Below, one piece after another: positions 1 through 7,309 of a DNA stretch of 17,259 nucleotides (the stretch's first letter is position 1; each line of letters starts with the position of its first letter). The position numbers and the translations under genes are program-made. The stretch covers positions 1 to 17,259 of the forward strand of contig CAVAVU010000127.1 of assembly GCA_963592205.1 (NCBI GenBank). The letters run 5' to 3'. The notes below the pieces were generated by a model that saw nothing but the letters and a program-made list of their open reading frames with translations, searched no databases and had not been told where the DNA came from. Source of the DNA: Claveliimonas sp963592205. Its GTDB lineage: Bacteria; Bacillota; Clostridia; Lachnospirales; Lachnospiraceae.

Positions 1-31
1 AAGCCGGGGCTAATGTTTCAATTATTTTGGG

Positions 32-83
32 ACATTTTCAAAAATGCTTGACATACATATTTTGACAAAAGCTGTAAAAACTA
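32..83 (+). promoter_or_regulatory. Region upstream of gpr with possible promoter elements (unresolved)
   Basis: TTGACA occurs twice, at 48-53 and 62-67, and an AT-rich inverted repeat (CATTTT, CA, AAAATG) lies at 33-46. Neither TTGACA has a good TATAAT-like partner at 16-18 bases; the best is TGTAAA at 73-78, 19 bases after the first. In Bacillus, gpr is read by forespore sigma factors F and G. A weak sigma-G-like pairing (ACATA at 55-59, then AAAACTA at 77-83) exists but matches poorly. The region probably holds the gpr promoter, but its sigma factor cannot be assigned from sequence. Confidence 0.25.
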
Positions 84-116
84 ATGGAAAATGAGTATGA
101 AGGAGAGAGACTAGGT

Positions 117-1082
117 ATGATCGACAAGTTCAATGTGCGCACGAATCTTGCATTGGAAGAAAAGGAACGGTTTGAATCGGATGATGTAGAGATATCAGGC
201 GTGGTACTGGAGGAGCGTTATGATGAGCAGAAGGAAATACGGATCACGATGGTGAAGATAGAGACGGAGAAGGGAGCCAGAACTATGGGGAAGCCTGTTG
301 GTAATTATCTGACGCTGGAAGCACCGGGGATGGCAGATGATAATGAGGAAATCCATCGTGATATTTCGGATGAATTAGAGAAATTGTTGCGGCGCATTTT
401 GAAGGATCATAAGGGAAAACAGGAGTCGGTACTGGTTGTGGGTCTTGGCAACCGCATGGTGACACCGGATGCGCTGGGACCGTATGTGGCAGATCATTTG
501 AATATCACCCGTCATGTAATCCGTGAGTATGGCAGATACGCATTACATGACCAGCGGATGCGTCTCGTCAGCGCGATTGTACCTGGGGTAATGGGGCAGA
601 CCGGCATGGAGACGGTAGAGATCGTGAAGGGAATTGTGGAAGAAACGAAGCCGGATCTTGTGATCGCGATTGATGCGTTGGCTGCGCGGAATACGAAGCG
701 TCTGAATCGTACGATACAGGTCGCGGATACGGGAATCCAGCCAGGCTCCGGTGTAGGGAATCACCGCAGTGCAATTTGCCAAGAGACATTGGGGATTCCA
801 GTGATCGCAATCGGTGTGCCGACAGTGGTGGATGCAGCAACGATCGTCAATGATTCTATGGAGAATCTGATTCAGGCATTGGAGACGTCGGAGACACTGC
901 GGGGCGTAGGTCTGGTATTACAGGGATATAATGCAGCAGAGAAATACGAACTGGTAAAAGAACTCATTTCCCCGCATTTGAATGGAATGTTCGTTACACC
1001 GAAGGATATTGATGATACGGTAAGACGGATCAGCAGGATTGTCTGCGATGCGATCAATCAATTGTGTGTATGCGTGGAATAA
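117..1082 (+). CDS. gpr: Germination protease Gpr (GPR endopeptidase, family A25)
   Basis: Gpr is made as a zymogen in the forespore, self-processes, and degrades small acid-soluble spore proteins during germination. From the ATG at 117 the protein is 321 residues. The N-terminal IDKFNVRTNLALEE matches the conserved Gpr segment around the autoprocessing site. The two aspartates of this unusual aspartic protease lie in GNRMVTPDALGP (Asp118) and LVIAIDALAAR (Asp186); the conserved YLTLEAPG and GSGVGNHR segments are also present. I chose 117 because AAGGAG lies at 100-105; an in-frame ATG at 84 adds 11 residues but has no visible ribosome binding site. The residue after VRT is Asn, where Bacillus forms have Asp. 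The gene is followed by spoIIP, the same order as in Bacillus subtilis. Family assignment is secure; the start is less so. Confidence 0.95.
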   Translation: MIDKFNVRTNLALEEKERFESDDVEISGVVLEERYDEQKEIRITMVKIETEKGARTMGKPVGNYLTLEAPGMADDNEEIHRDISDELEKLLRRILKDHKGKQESVLVVGLGNRMVTPDALGPYVADHLNITRHVIREYGRYALHDQRMRLVSAIVPGVMGQTGMETVEIVKGIVEETKPDLVIAIDALAARNTKRLNRTIQVADTGIQPGSGVGNHRSAICQETLGIPVIAIGVPTVVDAATIVNDSMENLIQALETSETLRGVGLVLQGYNAAEKYELVKELISPHLNGMFVTPKDIDDTVRRISRIVCDAINQLCVCVE

Positions 1083-1096
1083 ATGCACAGGCGCTG

Positions 1097-1125
1097 GTAT
1101 ATTTTGCACCGTGACAGCATAGGAT
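1097..1125 (+). promoter_or_regulatory. Putative sigma-E promoter for spoIIP
   Basis: GTATATT at 1097-1103 is followed after exactly 14 bases by CATAGGAT at 1118-1125. From known Bacillus data the mother-cell sigma-E consensus is approximately kmATATT, 14-15 bases, CATACAnT. The match is 6 of 7 in the -35 element and 5 of the 7 fixed positions in the -10. Transcription would start near 1132, about 30 bases before the spoIIP start codon. In B. subtilis spoIIP belongs to the sigma-E regulon, so position and function agree. The assignment is inferred from motif and context. Confidence 0.5.
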
Positions 1126-1162
1126 AACAGCAGTACGGCAGACTGCCGGAGGTGAGTGAACG

Positions 1163-2341
1163 ATGCGGAGTGGACATGTAAAGATCAACCGCTGCCTGAT
1201 CCTGATGCTGTCAGGCATTTTAGGCGTGTATATATTATGGAATATGGGCGTGTTTTCCTTGAATATGATCTGGGAGGAGATTACCGATATGCTGGTCAGG
1301 CAGTCGGCGGAGTGTTATCTGTCTGGAATGGCATATGCAGCAGATGATAAAAACAGTAACTGGATGGAGTGGCTGGAAGGCAGGGCAGCCGAGCTGATAC
1401 CGCTTGGCACTTATCTGGATGAAGAGGCTGAATGGAAAACGGAGGTAGAAGATGCCGAGACAATCGCAAGGATTCTGGCGGAACAGGCAGCGGATGAGAA
1501 TGCCGTGGATGCCAATGGGGCATTGATCGGCGAGGACGATTCGGCTAAGACGGCAGGTGCAGGTACGGGGATTGATGTGTCTCCTGAAAAAATGGGAGAT
1601 TTCAACTATCTGCTGAGTCATTTTTATACGGTAGATAGTTCGACGATGATCCGCAGTGATGAACTGAACGGGGCTGAACTTATGAGTAAGGATCTCCACA
1701 TCAATCAGGATACGGGCGGACCGAAGATTCTGATCTATCACACGCATTCCCAGGAGATGTTTGCTGATTCCGTGCCGGGTGATCCGCCTACGTCGATTGT
1801 AGGCATCGGAAATTATCTGACGAATCTGCTGAACCAGACATATCATATAGAAACAATGCATCATACAGGTGTCTATGATCTGATCAACGGAGAATTGGAT
1901 CGAAGCAAGGCGTACGATCTCGCGAAACCTGAGATTGCAGAGATTCTGAAAAATAATCCGTCGATCGAAGTCGTGATCGATCTGCATCGGGATGGTGTGG
2001 GTGAGAGTACGCATCTTGTGACGGAGATTAATGGGAAACCGACAGCACAGATCATGTTTTTTAACGGACTCAGCAAGACCAGATCAAACGGTGAGATTGA
2101 CTATCTTGCTAATCCGTACATACAGGATAATCTCGCATTTTCCCTGCAGATGCAGGTGGCGGCAAGCGAGAAGTATCCGGACTTTGCCAGACGGATCTAT
2201 CTGAGGGGATACCGCTATAATATGTATCTGATGCCTAAGAGCCTGCTGATCGAGGCAGGAGCGCAGACGAATACCGTACAGGAGATGAAAAATGCGATGG
2301 ATCTTCTGGCTGAACTGCTGGATCAGGTGCTGGTAAAGTGA
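1163..2341 (+). CDS. spoIIP: Stage II sporulation protein P, engulfment peptidoglycan hydrolase
   Basis: SpoIIP is a membrane-anchored amidase/endopeptidase that works with SpoIID and SpoIIM to thin septal peptidoglycan and drive engulfment of the forespore. The 392-residue protein has a short basic N-terminus and one membrane segment (about residues 10-30), then an acidic low-complexity linker (about 85-140), then the catalytic domain. Conserved family motifs are KILIYHTHSQE (188-198, with His193 and His195), VVIDLHRDG (270-278, His275), NPYIQDNLAFSLQMQ (317-331) and LLIEAGAQTNT (361-371, Glu364). The His and Glu residues are the expected zinc and catalytic residues of the family. GGAGGTGA at 1148-1155, seven bases before the ATG, fixes the start. 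A 5-bp GC hairpin (1136-1148) ends on the first G of that site. It follows gpr by 80 bases and may have its own sigma-E promoter. SpoIID and SpoIIM are not in the window. Confidence 0.95.
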   Translation: MRSGHVKINRCLILMLSGILGVYILWNMGVFSLNMIWEEITDMLVRQSAECYLSGMAYAADDKNSNWMEWLEGRAAELIPLGTYLDEEAEWKTEVEDAETIARILAEQAADENAVDANGALIGEDDSAKTAGAGTGIDVSPEKMGDFNYLLSHFYTVDSSTMIRSDELNGAELMSKDLHINQDTGGPKILIYHTHSQEMFADSVPGDPPTSIVGIGNYLTNLLNQTYHIETMHHTGVYDLINGELDRSKAYDLAKPEIAEILKNNPSIEVVIDLHRDGVGESTHLVTEINGKPTAQIMFFNGLSKTRSNGEIDYLANPYIQDNLAFSLQMQVAASEKYPDFARRIYLRGYRYNMYLMPKSLLIEAGAQTNTVQEMKNAMDLLAELLDQVLVK

Positions 2342-2368
2342 TCGGTAATGATCAGTAAAATAAATTCT

Positions 2369-2397
2369 TTGCGAAAATGAAACATTTGTGATATTCT
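2369..2397 (+). promoter_or_regulatory. Sigma-A promoter for the topoisomerase pair
   Basis: TTGCGA (2369-2374) and TATTCT (2392-2397) are separated by 17 bases. A TGA directly before the -10 supplies the extended -10 TGn element. Each hexamer matches four of six consensus positions. The start site would be near 2404, giving a leader of about 40 bases before the ATG at 2445. No convincing terminator separates spoIIP from this promoter, so read-through during sporulation is possible. Confidence 0.6.
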
Positions 2398-2444
2398 AAT
2401 ACAACATGGGTAAGTATGCGAAATAACAGAAAGGACTAATTAAC

Positions 2445-4367
2445 ATGGCGAATAAAGCTACATATGATGCGGACAGTATTTCTGTGCTGGAAGGGCTGGA
2501 GGCAGTCCGCAAGAGACCGGGTATGTATATCGGAAGTACCTCGACAAAGGGTCTCAATCACCTGATCTATGAGATTGTAGATAATGCAGTGGATGAGCAT
2601 CTGGCAGGATTTTGCTCTGAGATTCATGTGACATTGGAAAAAGACGGTTCGGCGACCGTAGTAGATAATGGACGAGGCGTGCCGGTTGGTATGCACGCTA
2701 AAGGAATGTCTGCTGCCAGACTGGTGTACACAACACTGCATGCGGGCGGTAAATTCGATGACTCAGCCTATAAGACCAGCGGCGGTCTGCATGGCGTGGG
2801 TTCTTCCGTAGTGAATGCTTTGTCTACGTGGATGGACGTGGAAATCAGCAGAGACGGCTATGTGCATCACGACCGCTATGAGCGCGGTATACCAGTGATC
2901 GAATTGGAAGACGGTCTGCTGCCGAAGATCGGTAAGACGAGAAAGACAGGAACGAAGGTCAGCTTCCTGCCGGACGATACGATCTTTGAGAAGACAAAGT
3001 TCCGCGGAGAAGAGATCAAGAGCCGTATGCATGAGACGGCTTATCTGAATCCGAACCTGACAATTATATATGAAGATAAACGCGGAGAAGAGACTGAACA
3101 TATCGAATATCACGAGTCGGACGGTATCATTGGCTTCATCCGTGATCTGAATGCCAAGAAAGAAGTCATCCATGAACCGGTGTATTATCAGGGATCAGCA
3201 GAAGGCGTCGAGGTTGAGGTGGCGTTCCAGTATGTGAATGAGTTCCATGAAAATGTACTTGGATTCTGTAATAATATCTACAACGCAGAGGGCGGAACTC
3301 ATCTGACCGGATTTAAGACGACATTTACGACCGTGATGAATCAGTATGCCAGAGAACTCGGTATCCTGAAGGATAAGGATGCGAACTTTACCGGAGCAGA
3401 TATCCGTAACGGTATGACAGCAATCGTATCGATCAAGCATTCAGACCCGAGATTCGAAGGACAGACGAAGACGAAGTTGGATAACCCGGACGCTGCCAAA
3501 GCGACAGGAAAGGTAACCGGCGAGGAAGTGGTACGCTATTTTGACCGTAATCTGGATACATTAAAGAAGGTGCTTGCCTGCGCAGAAAAGGCTGCTAAGA
3601 TCCGCAAGACAGAGGAACGCGCGAAGACGAATCTGCTGACCAAGCAGAAGTATTCCTTTGACAGTAATGGCAAGCTTGCCAACTGTGAGAGCAGGGATGC
3701 GTCCAAATGTGAGATCTTTATTGTGGAGGGAGATTCTGCGGGCGGTTCGGCTAAGACAGCCAGAGACCGTATGTATCAGGCAATCCTGCCGATCCGTGGT
3801 AAGATCCTGAATGTAGAAAAGGCGAGTATCGATAAGATCCTTGCCAATGCAGAGATCAAGACGATGATCAATGCATTCGGATGTGGTTTCTCTGAAGGAT
3901 ATGGTAATGACTTTGACATTTCCAAACTGCGGTATGACAAGATCATTATCATGGCAGATGCGGACGTGGACGGAGCACATATTTCCACGCTGCTCTTAAC
4001 CTTATTCTACCGTTTTATGCCGGAGCTTATCTACGAAGGACATGTATATATTGCAATGCCTCCGCTCTATAAAGCAATGCCGAAGAAAGGCGAGGAAGAA
4101 TATCTCTATGATGACAAGGCACTGGAGCGTTATCGTAAGACGCACGAGGGACCATTTACCTTACAGAGATACAAAGGTCTGGGTGAGATGGATGCAGAGC
4201 AGCTCTGGGAGACAACGCTGAATCCGGAGACCCGCGTGATGAAATTAGTAGAGATAGAGGACGCCAGAATGGCATCCAGCGTGACGGAGATGCTGATGGG
4301 AACGGAAGTACCGCCGCGCCGTGCATTTATCTACGACAATGCGACTGAGGCAGAGCTTGATATCTAG
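2445..4367 (+). CDS. Type IIA DNA topoisomerase subunit B (GyrB/ParE family)
   Basis: This is the ATPase and TOPRIM subunit of a heterotetrameric type IIA topoisomerase, either gyrase or topoisomerase IV. The 640-residue protein has the usual order: GHKL ATPase (about 1-220) with the ATP-activating Glu43 in IYEIVDNAVDEH, DNGRG (74-78) and GGLHGVGSS (113-121); transducer domain with the QTKTKLDN loop (340-347); TOPRIM domain with VEGDSAGGSAK (427-437) and metal-binding DADVDGAH (505-512); and C-terminal QRYKGLGEM (574-582). Length and the ILPIRGKILNVEKA segment are GyrB-like, and the long insert of proteobacterial GyrB is absent. AAGGA at 2431-2435 lies about nine bases before the ATG. The partner A subunit begins 18 bases after the stop. 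Whether this is the main gyrase or a second enzyme depends on what else the genome carries; the missing GyrA box in the partner favours a ParE-type role. Confidence 0.95.
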   Translation: MANKATYDADSISVLEGLEAVRKRPGMYIGSTSTKGLNHLIYEIVDNAVDEHLAGFCSEIHVTLEKDGSATVVDNGRGVPVGMHAKGMSAARLVYTTLHAGGKFDDSAYKTSGGLHGVGSSVVNALSTWMDVEISRDGYVHHDRYERGIPVIELEDGLLPKIGKTRKTGTKVSFLPDDTIFEKTKFRGEEIKSRMHETAYLNPNLTIIYEDKRGEETEHIEYHESDGIIGFIRDLNAKKEVIHEPVYYQGSAEGVEVEVAFQYVNEFHENVLGFCNNIYNAEGGTHLTGFKTTFTTVMNQYARELGILKDKDANFTGADIRNGMTAIVSIKHSDPRFEGQTKTKLDNPDAAKATGKVTGEEVVRYFDRNLDTLKKVLACAEKAAKIRKTEERAKTNLLTKQKYSFDSNGKLANCESRDASKCEIFIVEGDSAGGSAKTARDRMYQAILPIRGKILNVEKASIDKILANAEIKTMINAFGCGFSEGYGNDFDISKLRYDKIIIMADADVDGAHISTLLLTLFYRFMPELIYEGHVYIAMPPLYKAMPKKGEEEYLYDDKALERYRKTHEGPFTLQRYKGLGEMDAEQLWETTLNPETRVMKLVEIEDARMASSVTEMLMGTEVPPRRAFIYDNATEAELDI

Positions 4368-4384
4368 GGAGGAGCAGATAAAAT

Positions 4385-6625
4385 ATGAGTGAAGCACAGA
4401 TTATCCGTACCGAGTATTCGGACGTGATGAAGAAATCATATATTGATTATGCCATGAGTGTTATCGTGGCGAGAGCCCTTCCAGATGTAAGGGACGGGCT
4501 GAAACCGGTACAGCGCCGTACGCTGTATGATATGCATGAGCTTGGCATCCGGTGGGACAAGCCTTACCGTAAATGCGCCCGTATTGTAGGTGACACCATG
4601 GGTAAATATCATCCGCACGGCGACAGCTCGATCTACGAGGCACTGGTTGTGATGGCGCAGGATTTCAAGAAGGGACAGATCCTGGTAGACGGACACGGTA
4701 ACTTCGGCTCAATCGAGGGAGACGGAGCGGCTGCCATGCGATATACGGAGGCGAGACTCGCCAAGTTTACGCAGGACATCTTTCTTGCAGATCTGGACAA
4801 GGATATTGTTAATTTTGTCCCGAACTTTGATGAGACGGAGAAAGAGCCGGAAGTACTGCCGGTGCGTGTGCCGAATCTGCTGGTCAATGGCGCAGAAGGT
4901 ATCGCAGTCGGTATGGCAACCAGTATCCCGACCCACAATCTGGGTGAGGTGATTGATGCGGTCATCGCTTATATGAAAGACAATACACTGACGACAAAGC
5001 AGTTAATGAAATATATCAAAGGACCGGATTTCCCGACAGGCGGTATCGTGGTCAATCAGGACGATCTGCTGTCCATCTATGAGAGCGGAACTGGTAAGAT
5101 CAAGATCCGCGGTAAGGTAGAGACAGAAGACATGAAGGGCGGTAAAAAGCGTCTTGTCATTACCGAGATTCCGTATACAATGATCGGAGCAGGCATTGGT
5201 AAATTCTTAAATGATGTCTGCAACCTGGTAGAGACGAAGAAGACATCGGATATCGTAGACATTTCCAACCAGTCTTCCAAGGAAGGTATCCGCATCGTAA
5301 TTGAACTGAAGAAGGGTGCGGATGTAGAGAATCTTACCAATATGCTCTATAAGAAGACACGCCTGGAAGATACCTTTGGCGTGAATATGCTGGCAGTGGC
5401 AGATGGCAGGCCGGAGACCATGGGTTTAAAGAAAATTATTGAGCACCATGTGGATTTTCAGTTTGAACTGGCGACCAGAAAGTACCGCACGTTACTTGCA
5501 AAGGAGCAGGATAAGAAAGAGATTCAGGAAGGTCTAATCAAAGCCTGCGATGTGATCGATCTGATCATTGAGATTCTCAGAGGCAGTAAGAACATCAAAG
5601 ATGCGAAAGCGTGTCTGACGAATGGTGTGACTGAGAATATTAAGTTTAAGAGCAAGATTTCGCAAAAGATGGCAGCGATGTTACGTTTTACTGAACGTCA
5701 GGCAACAGCAATTCTGGAAATGCGACTGTATAAGCTGATCGGTCTGGAAATCGAGGCACTGCAGAAAGAGCACGAAGAGACATTGAAGAAGATTGCACGC
5801 TATGAGGATATCCTGAACCATTATGAGTCGATGTCCAATGTGATCATCGAAGAGCTGGAACAGTTCCGTAAGGAATTTGCGGGTGAGCGCCGTACCGTGA
5901 TTATGAATGCGGAAGAAGCGGTATTTGAAGAGAAGAAGATCGAAGAGCAGGAGGTTGTATTCCTGATGGACCGCTTTGGTTATGCCCGTACCGTAGATCC
6001 TTCGGTCTATGAAAGAAATAAAGAGGCGGCAGACAGCGAGAACAAATACATTGTCTCCTGCATGAATACCGGCAAGCTGTGTCTGTTTACGAATACCGGC
6101 AAGATGCATCAGATCAAGGTACAGGATCTTCCGTATGGCAAGTTCCGTGATAAAGGAATACCGATTGATAATGTAAGTAATTATGACAGCACCAGTGAAC
6201 AGATCGTGTATCTGTGTGATGGCGAGCAGATGCGCTATGCATGGCTGATGTTTGCAACGAAGCAGGGCATGATCAAAAAAGTAGAGGGAACGGAGTTCCA
6301 GGTGATCAAGCGTACCATCGTGGCGGCGAAGCTGCAGGATGAGGATGAACTGATCAGTGTGCAGCTGATCCATCCGAACCAGCAGGTGGTACTGCAGACG
6401 AAGGAGGGATATTTCCTGAAGTTCCCGGCAGAGGAAGTGGCTGAGAAGAAGAAGGCAGCAGTCGGCGTCCGTGGAATTAAGCTTAAGAAGAATGATGAAC
6501 TGGAACAGGTATATCTGATCGAGGAAGGTCAGGAGAGCACGATACGCTACGGAGAACGTGATCTATATCTGAACCGATTGAAGCTCGCAAAGCGTGGCGG
6601 AACAGGTACAAAGGCGCGGAGTTAG
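4385..6625 (+). CDS. Type IIA DNA topoisomerase subunit A (GyrA/ParC family), no canonical GyrA box
   Basis: This is the DNA breakage-reunion subunit. The 746-residue protein has the winged-helix and tower core (about 1-500) with catalytic Tyr120 in AAAMRYTEARL. The quinolone-binding segment HPHGDSSIYEA (76-86) carries Ser81 and Glu85, the usual drug-sensitive residues. The core segment VDGHGNFGSIEGD resembles GyrA more than proteobacterial ParC. The C-terminal beta-pinwheel (about 522-740) is short and divergent. Where GyrA carries QRRGGKG, shortly after FGYARTVDPSVYE, this protein has RNKEAADSEN (544-553). A distant KRGGTG (736-741) lies at the extreme C-terminus. Without the box, negative supercoiling activity would not be expected and a decatenase/relaxase is more likely, by analogy with ParC. 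GGGAGGAG (4367-4374) overlaps the upstream stop and lies ten bases before the ATG, so B and A are probably co-translated. Confidence 0.93.
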   Translation: MSEAQIIRTEYSDVMKKSYIDYAMSVIVARALPDVRDGLKPVQRRTLYDMHELGIRWDKPYRKCARIVGDTMGKYHPHGDSSIYEALVVMAQDFKKGQILVDGHGNFGSIEGDGAAAMRYTEARLAKFTQDIFLADLDKDIVNFVPNFDETEKEPEVLPVRVPNLLVNGAEGIAVGMATSIPTHNLGEVIDAVIAYMKDNTLTTKQLMKYIKGPDFPTGGIVVNQDDLLSIYESGTGKIKIRGKVETEDMKGGKKRLVITEIPYTMIGAGIGKFLNDVCNLVETKKTSDIVDISNQSSKEGIRIVIELKKGADVENLTNMLYKKTRLEDTFGVNMLAVADGRPETMGLKKIIEHHVDFQFELATRKYRTLLAKEQDKKEIQEGLIKACDVIDLIIEILRGSKNIKDAKACLTNGVTENIKFKSKISQKMAAMLRFTERQATAILEMRLYKLIGLEIEALQKEHEETLKKIARYEDILNHYESMSNVIIEELEQFRKEFAGERRTVIMNAEEAVFEEKKIEEQEVVFLMDRFGYARTVDPSVYERNKEAADSENKYIVSCMNTGKLCLFTNTGKMHQIKVQDLPYGKFRDKGIPIDNVSNYDSTSEQIVYLCDGEQMRYAWLMFATKQGMIKKVEGTEFQVIKRTIVAAKLQDEDELISVQLIHPNQQVVLQTKEGYFLKFPAEEVAEKKKAAVGVRGIKLKKNDELEQVYLIEEGQESTIRYGERDLYLNRLKLAKRGGTGTKARS

Positions 6626-6674
6626 CAATTTGTATCAAAAATAGAAAAAACCTTTGTAAAATATGGGAAATCCC

Positions 6675-6703
6675 TTGATTTTGCAATAAACAGGTGCTAT
6701 ACT
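6675..6703 (+). promoter_or_regulatory. Strong sigma-A promoter of the rimP-nusA-infB operon
   Basis: TTGATT (6675-6680) and TATACT (6698-6703) are separated by exactly 17 bases, with an extended -10 TGC at 6695-6697. It is the best promoter match in the window. Transcription would start near 6710, leaving a leader of about 108 bases before the chosen rimP start. That leader contains a perfect hairpin at 6731-6754. Confidence 0.75.
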
Positions 6704-6730
6704 GTATATAGTTACATAGAAGATTGAGGC

Positions 6731-6754
6731 AAGAGTGAACGAAAGTTCACTCTT
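6731..6754 (+). promoter_or_regulatory. Perfect 10-bp hairpin in the operon leader (attenuator or mRNA control element)
   Basis: AAGAGTGAAC (6731-6740), loop GAAA (6741-6744) and GTTCACTCTT (6745-6754) form an uninterrupted 10-bp stem closed by a four-base GAAA loop. The 3' arm runs into CTTTGTTGT, a moderately T-rich tract. The element lies about 20 bases after the predicted transcription start and about 63 bases before the rimP start codon. It could be a partial intrinsic terminator (attenuator), a 5' stabilising stem or a protein-binding site. The structure is seen directly; the function is inferred. Confidence 0.6.
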
Positions 6755-6817
6755 CTTTGTTGTAAGAAGGCATCATAATTGGGGCTTAAAATTTTAAGAA
6801 AGAAGGGAATAACTGCA

Positions 6818-7285
6818 TTGTCTAAGAGAGAAAGTTATGAACAGAGAACAGAAGCGATTCTGCTCCCAATCCTTGAGAAGCATGGATTCTCACTGTGGGA
6901 TGTAGAATATGTGAAGGAAGGCGGCAACTGGTATCTGCGTGCTTACATTGATAAGCCGGAGGGTATCGGGGTGAATGACTGTGAAATCGTAAGCCGTGAA
7001 CTGTCAGATATTCTGGATGAAGAAGATTATATTGAAGAATCTTATATTCTGGAGGTCAGCTCACCGGGACTTGGAAGACCGTTGAAGAAAGACAGAGATT
7101 TTGAAAGAAGTATGGGAGAAGAGGTGGAGATCCGTACCTATCGTATGATCGACCGCACCAAAGAGTTCCGCGGAATTCTGAAAGCATATGACAAAGACAG
7201 TGTGACCATTGAGATGGAAGATTCCCAGGAAAAGACATTTGAAAAAAGTGAAATAGCATTGGTTCGGCTTGCTTTTGATTTTTAG
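6818..7285 (+). CDS. rimP: Ribosome maturation factor RimP
   Basis: RimP assists assembly of the 30S ribosomal subunit. The predicted protein is 155 residues from the TTG at 6818 and starts SKRESYEQRTEAILLP, as I recall for related RimP proteins. An N-terminal alpha/beta domain carries WDVEYVKEGGNWYLR and the signature LEVSSPGLGRPLKKDRDF; a C-terminal SH3-like beta-barrel (from about residue 95) ends ALVRLAFDF. There is no in-frame ATG near the N-terminus. AGAAGGGA at 6801-6808 supports the TTG at 6818. A second in-frame TTG at 6779 is preceded by AGAAGG and would add 13 residues, but these do not resemble the family N-terminus. It is the first gene of the operon, with nusA 24 bases downstream. 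Confidence 0.92.
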   Translation: MSKRESYEQRTEAILLPILEKHGFSLWDVEYVKEGGNWYLRAYIDKPEGIGVNDCEIVSRELSDILDEEDYIEESYILEVSSPGLGRPLKKDRDFERSMGEEVEIRTYRMIDRTKEFRGILKAYDKDSVTIEMEDSQEKTFEKSEIALVRLAFDF

Positions 7286-7309
7286 ATTTATCAGTAGGAG
7301 GAAAAGAAA

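Noticed and set aside
1156..1347. A 63-codon plus-strand frame overlapping the spoIIP start
   Set aside because: It is out of frame with the conserved spoIIP product, which owns the strong ribosome binding site at 1148-1155.
1235..2014. A 259-codon minus-strand open frame opposite spoIIP
   Set aside because: spoIIP has full-length conserved motifs on the plus strand; the antisense frame has no recognisable domain and is a shadow.
2339..2354. TGATC...GATCA dyad at the spoIIP stop as a terminator
   Set aside because: It has only five base pairs, no GC-rich core and no T tract afterwards.
5681..6373. A 230-codon minus-strand open frame opposite the topoisomerase A subunit
   Set aside because: It is antisense to a conserved C-terminal domain, with biased composition and no family resemblance.
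6658..6682. Possible terminator hairpin (AAAAT, GGG, CCC, ATTTT) after the topoisomerase A subunit
   Set aside because: The stem is only 3 GC pairs plus AT pairs broken by an internal loop, and it overlaps the -35 of the next promoter; too weak to call.
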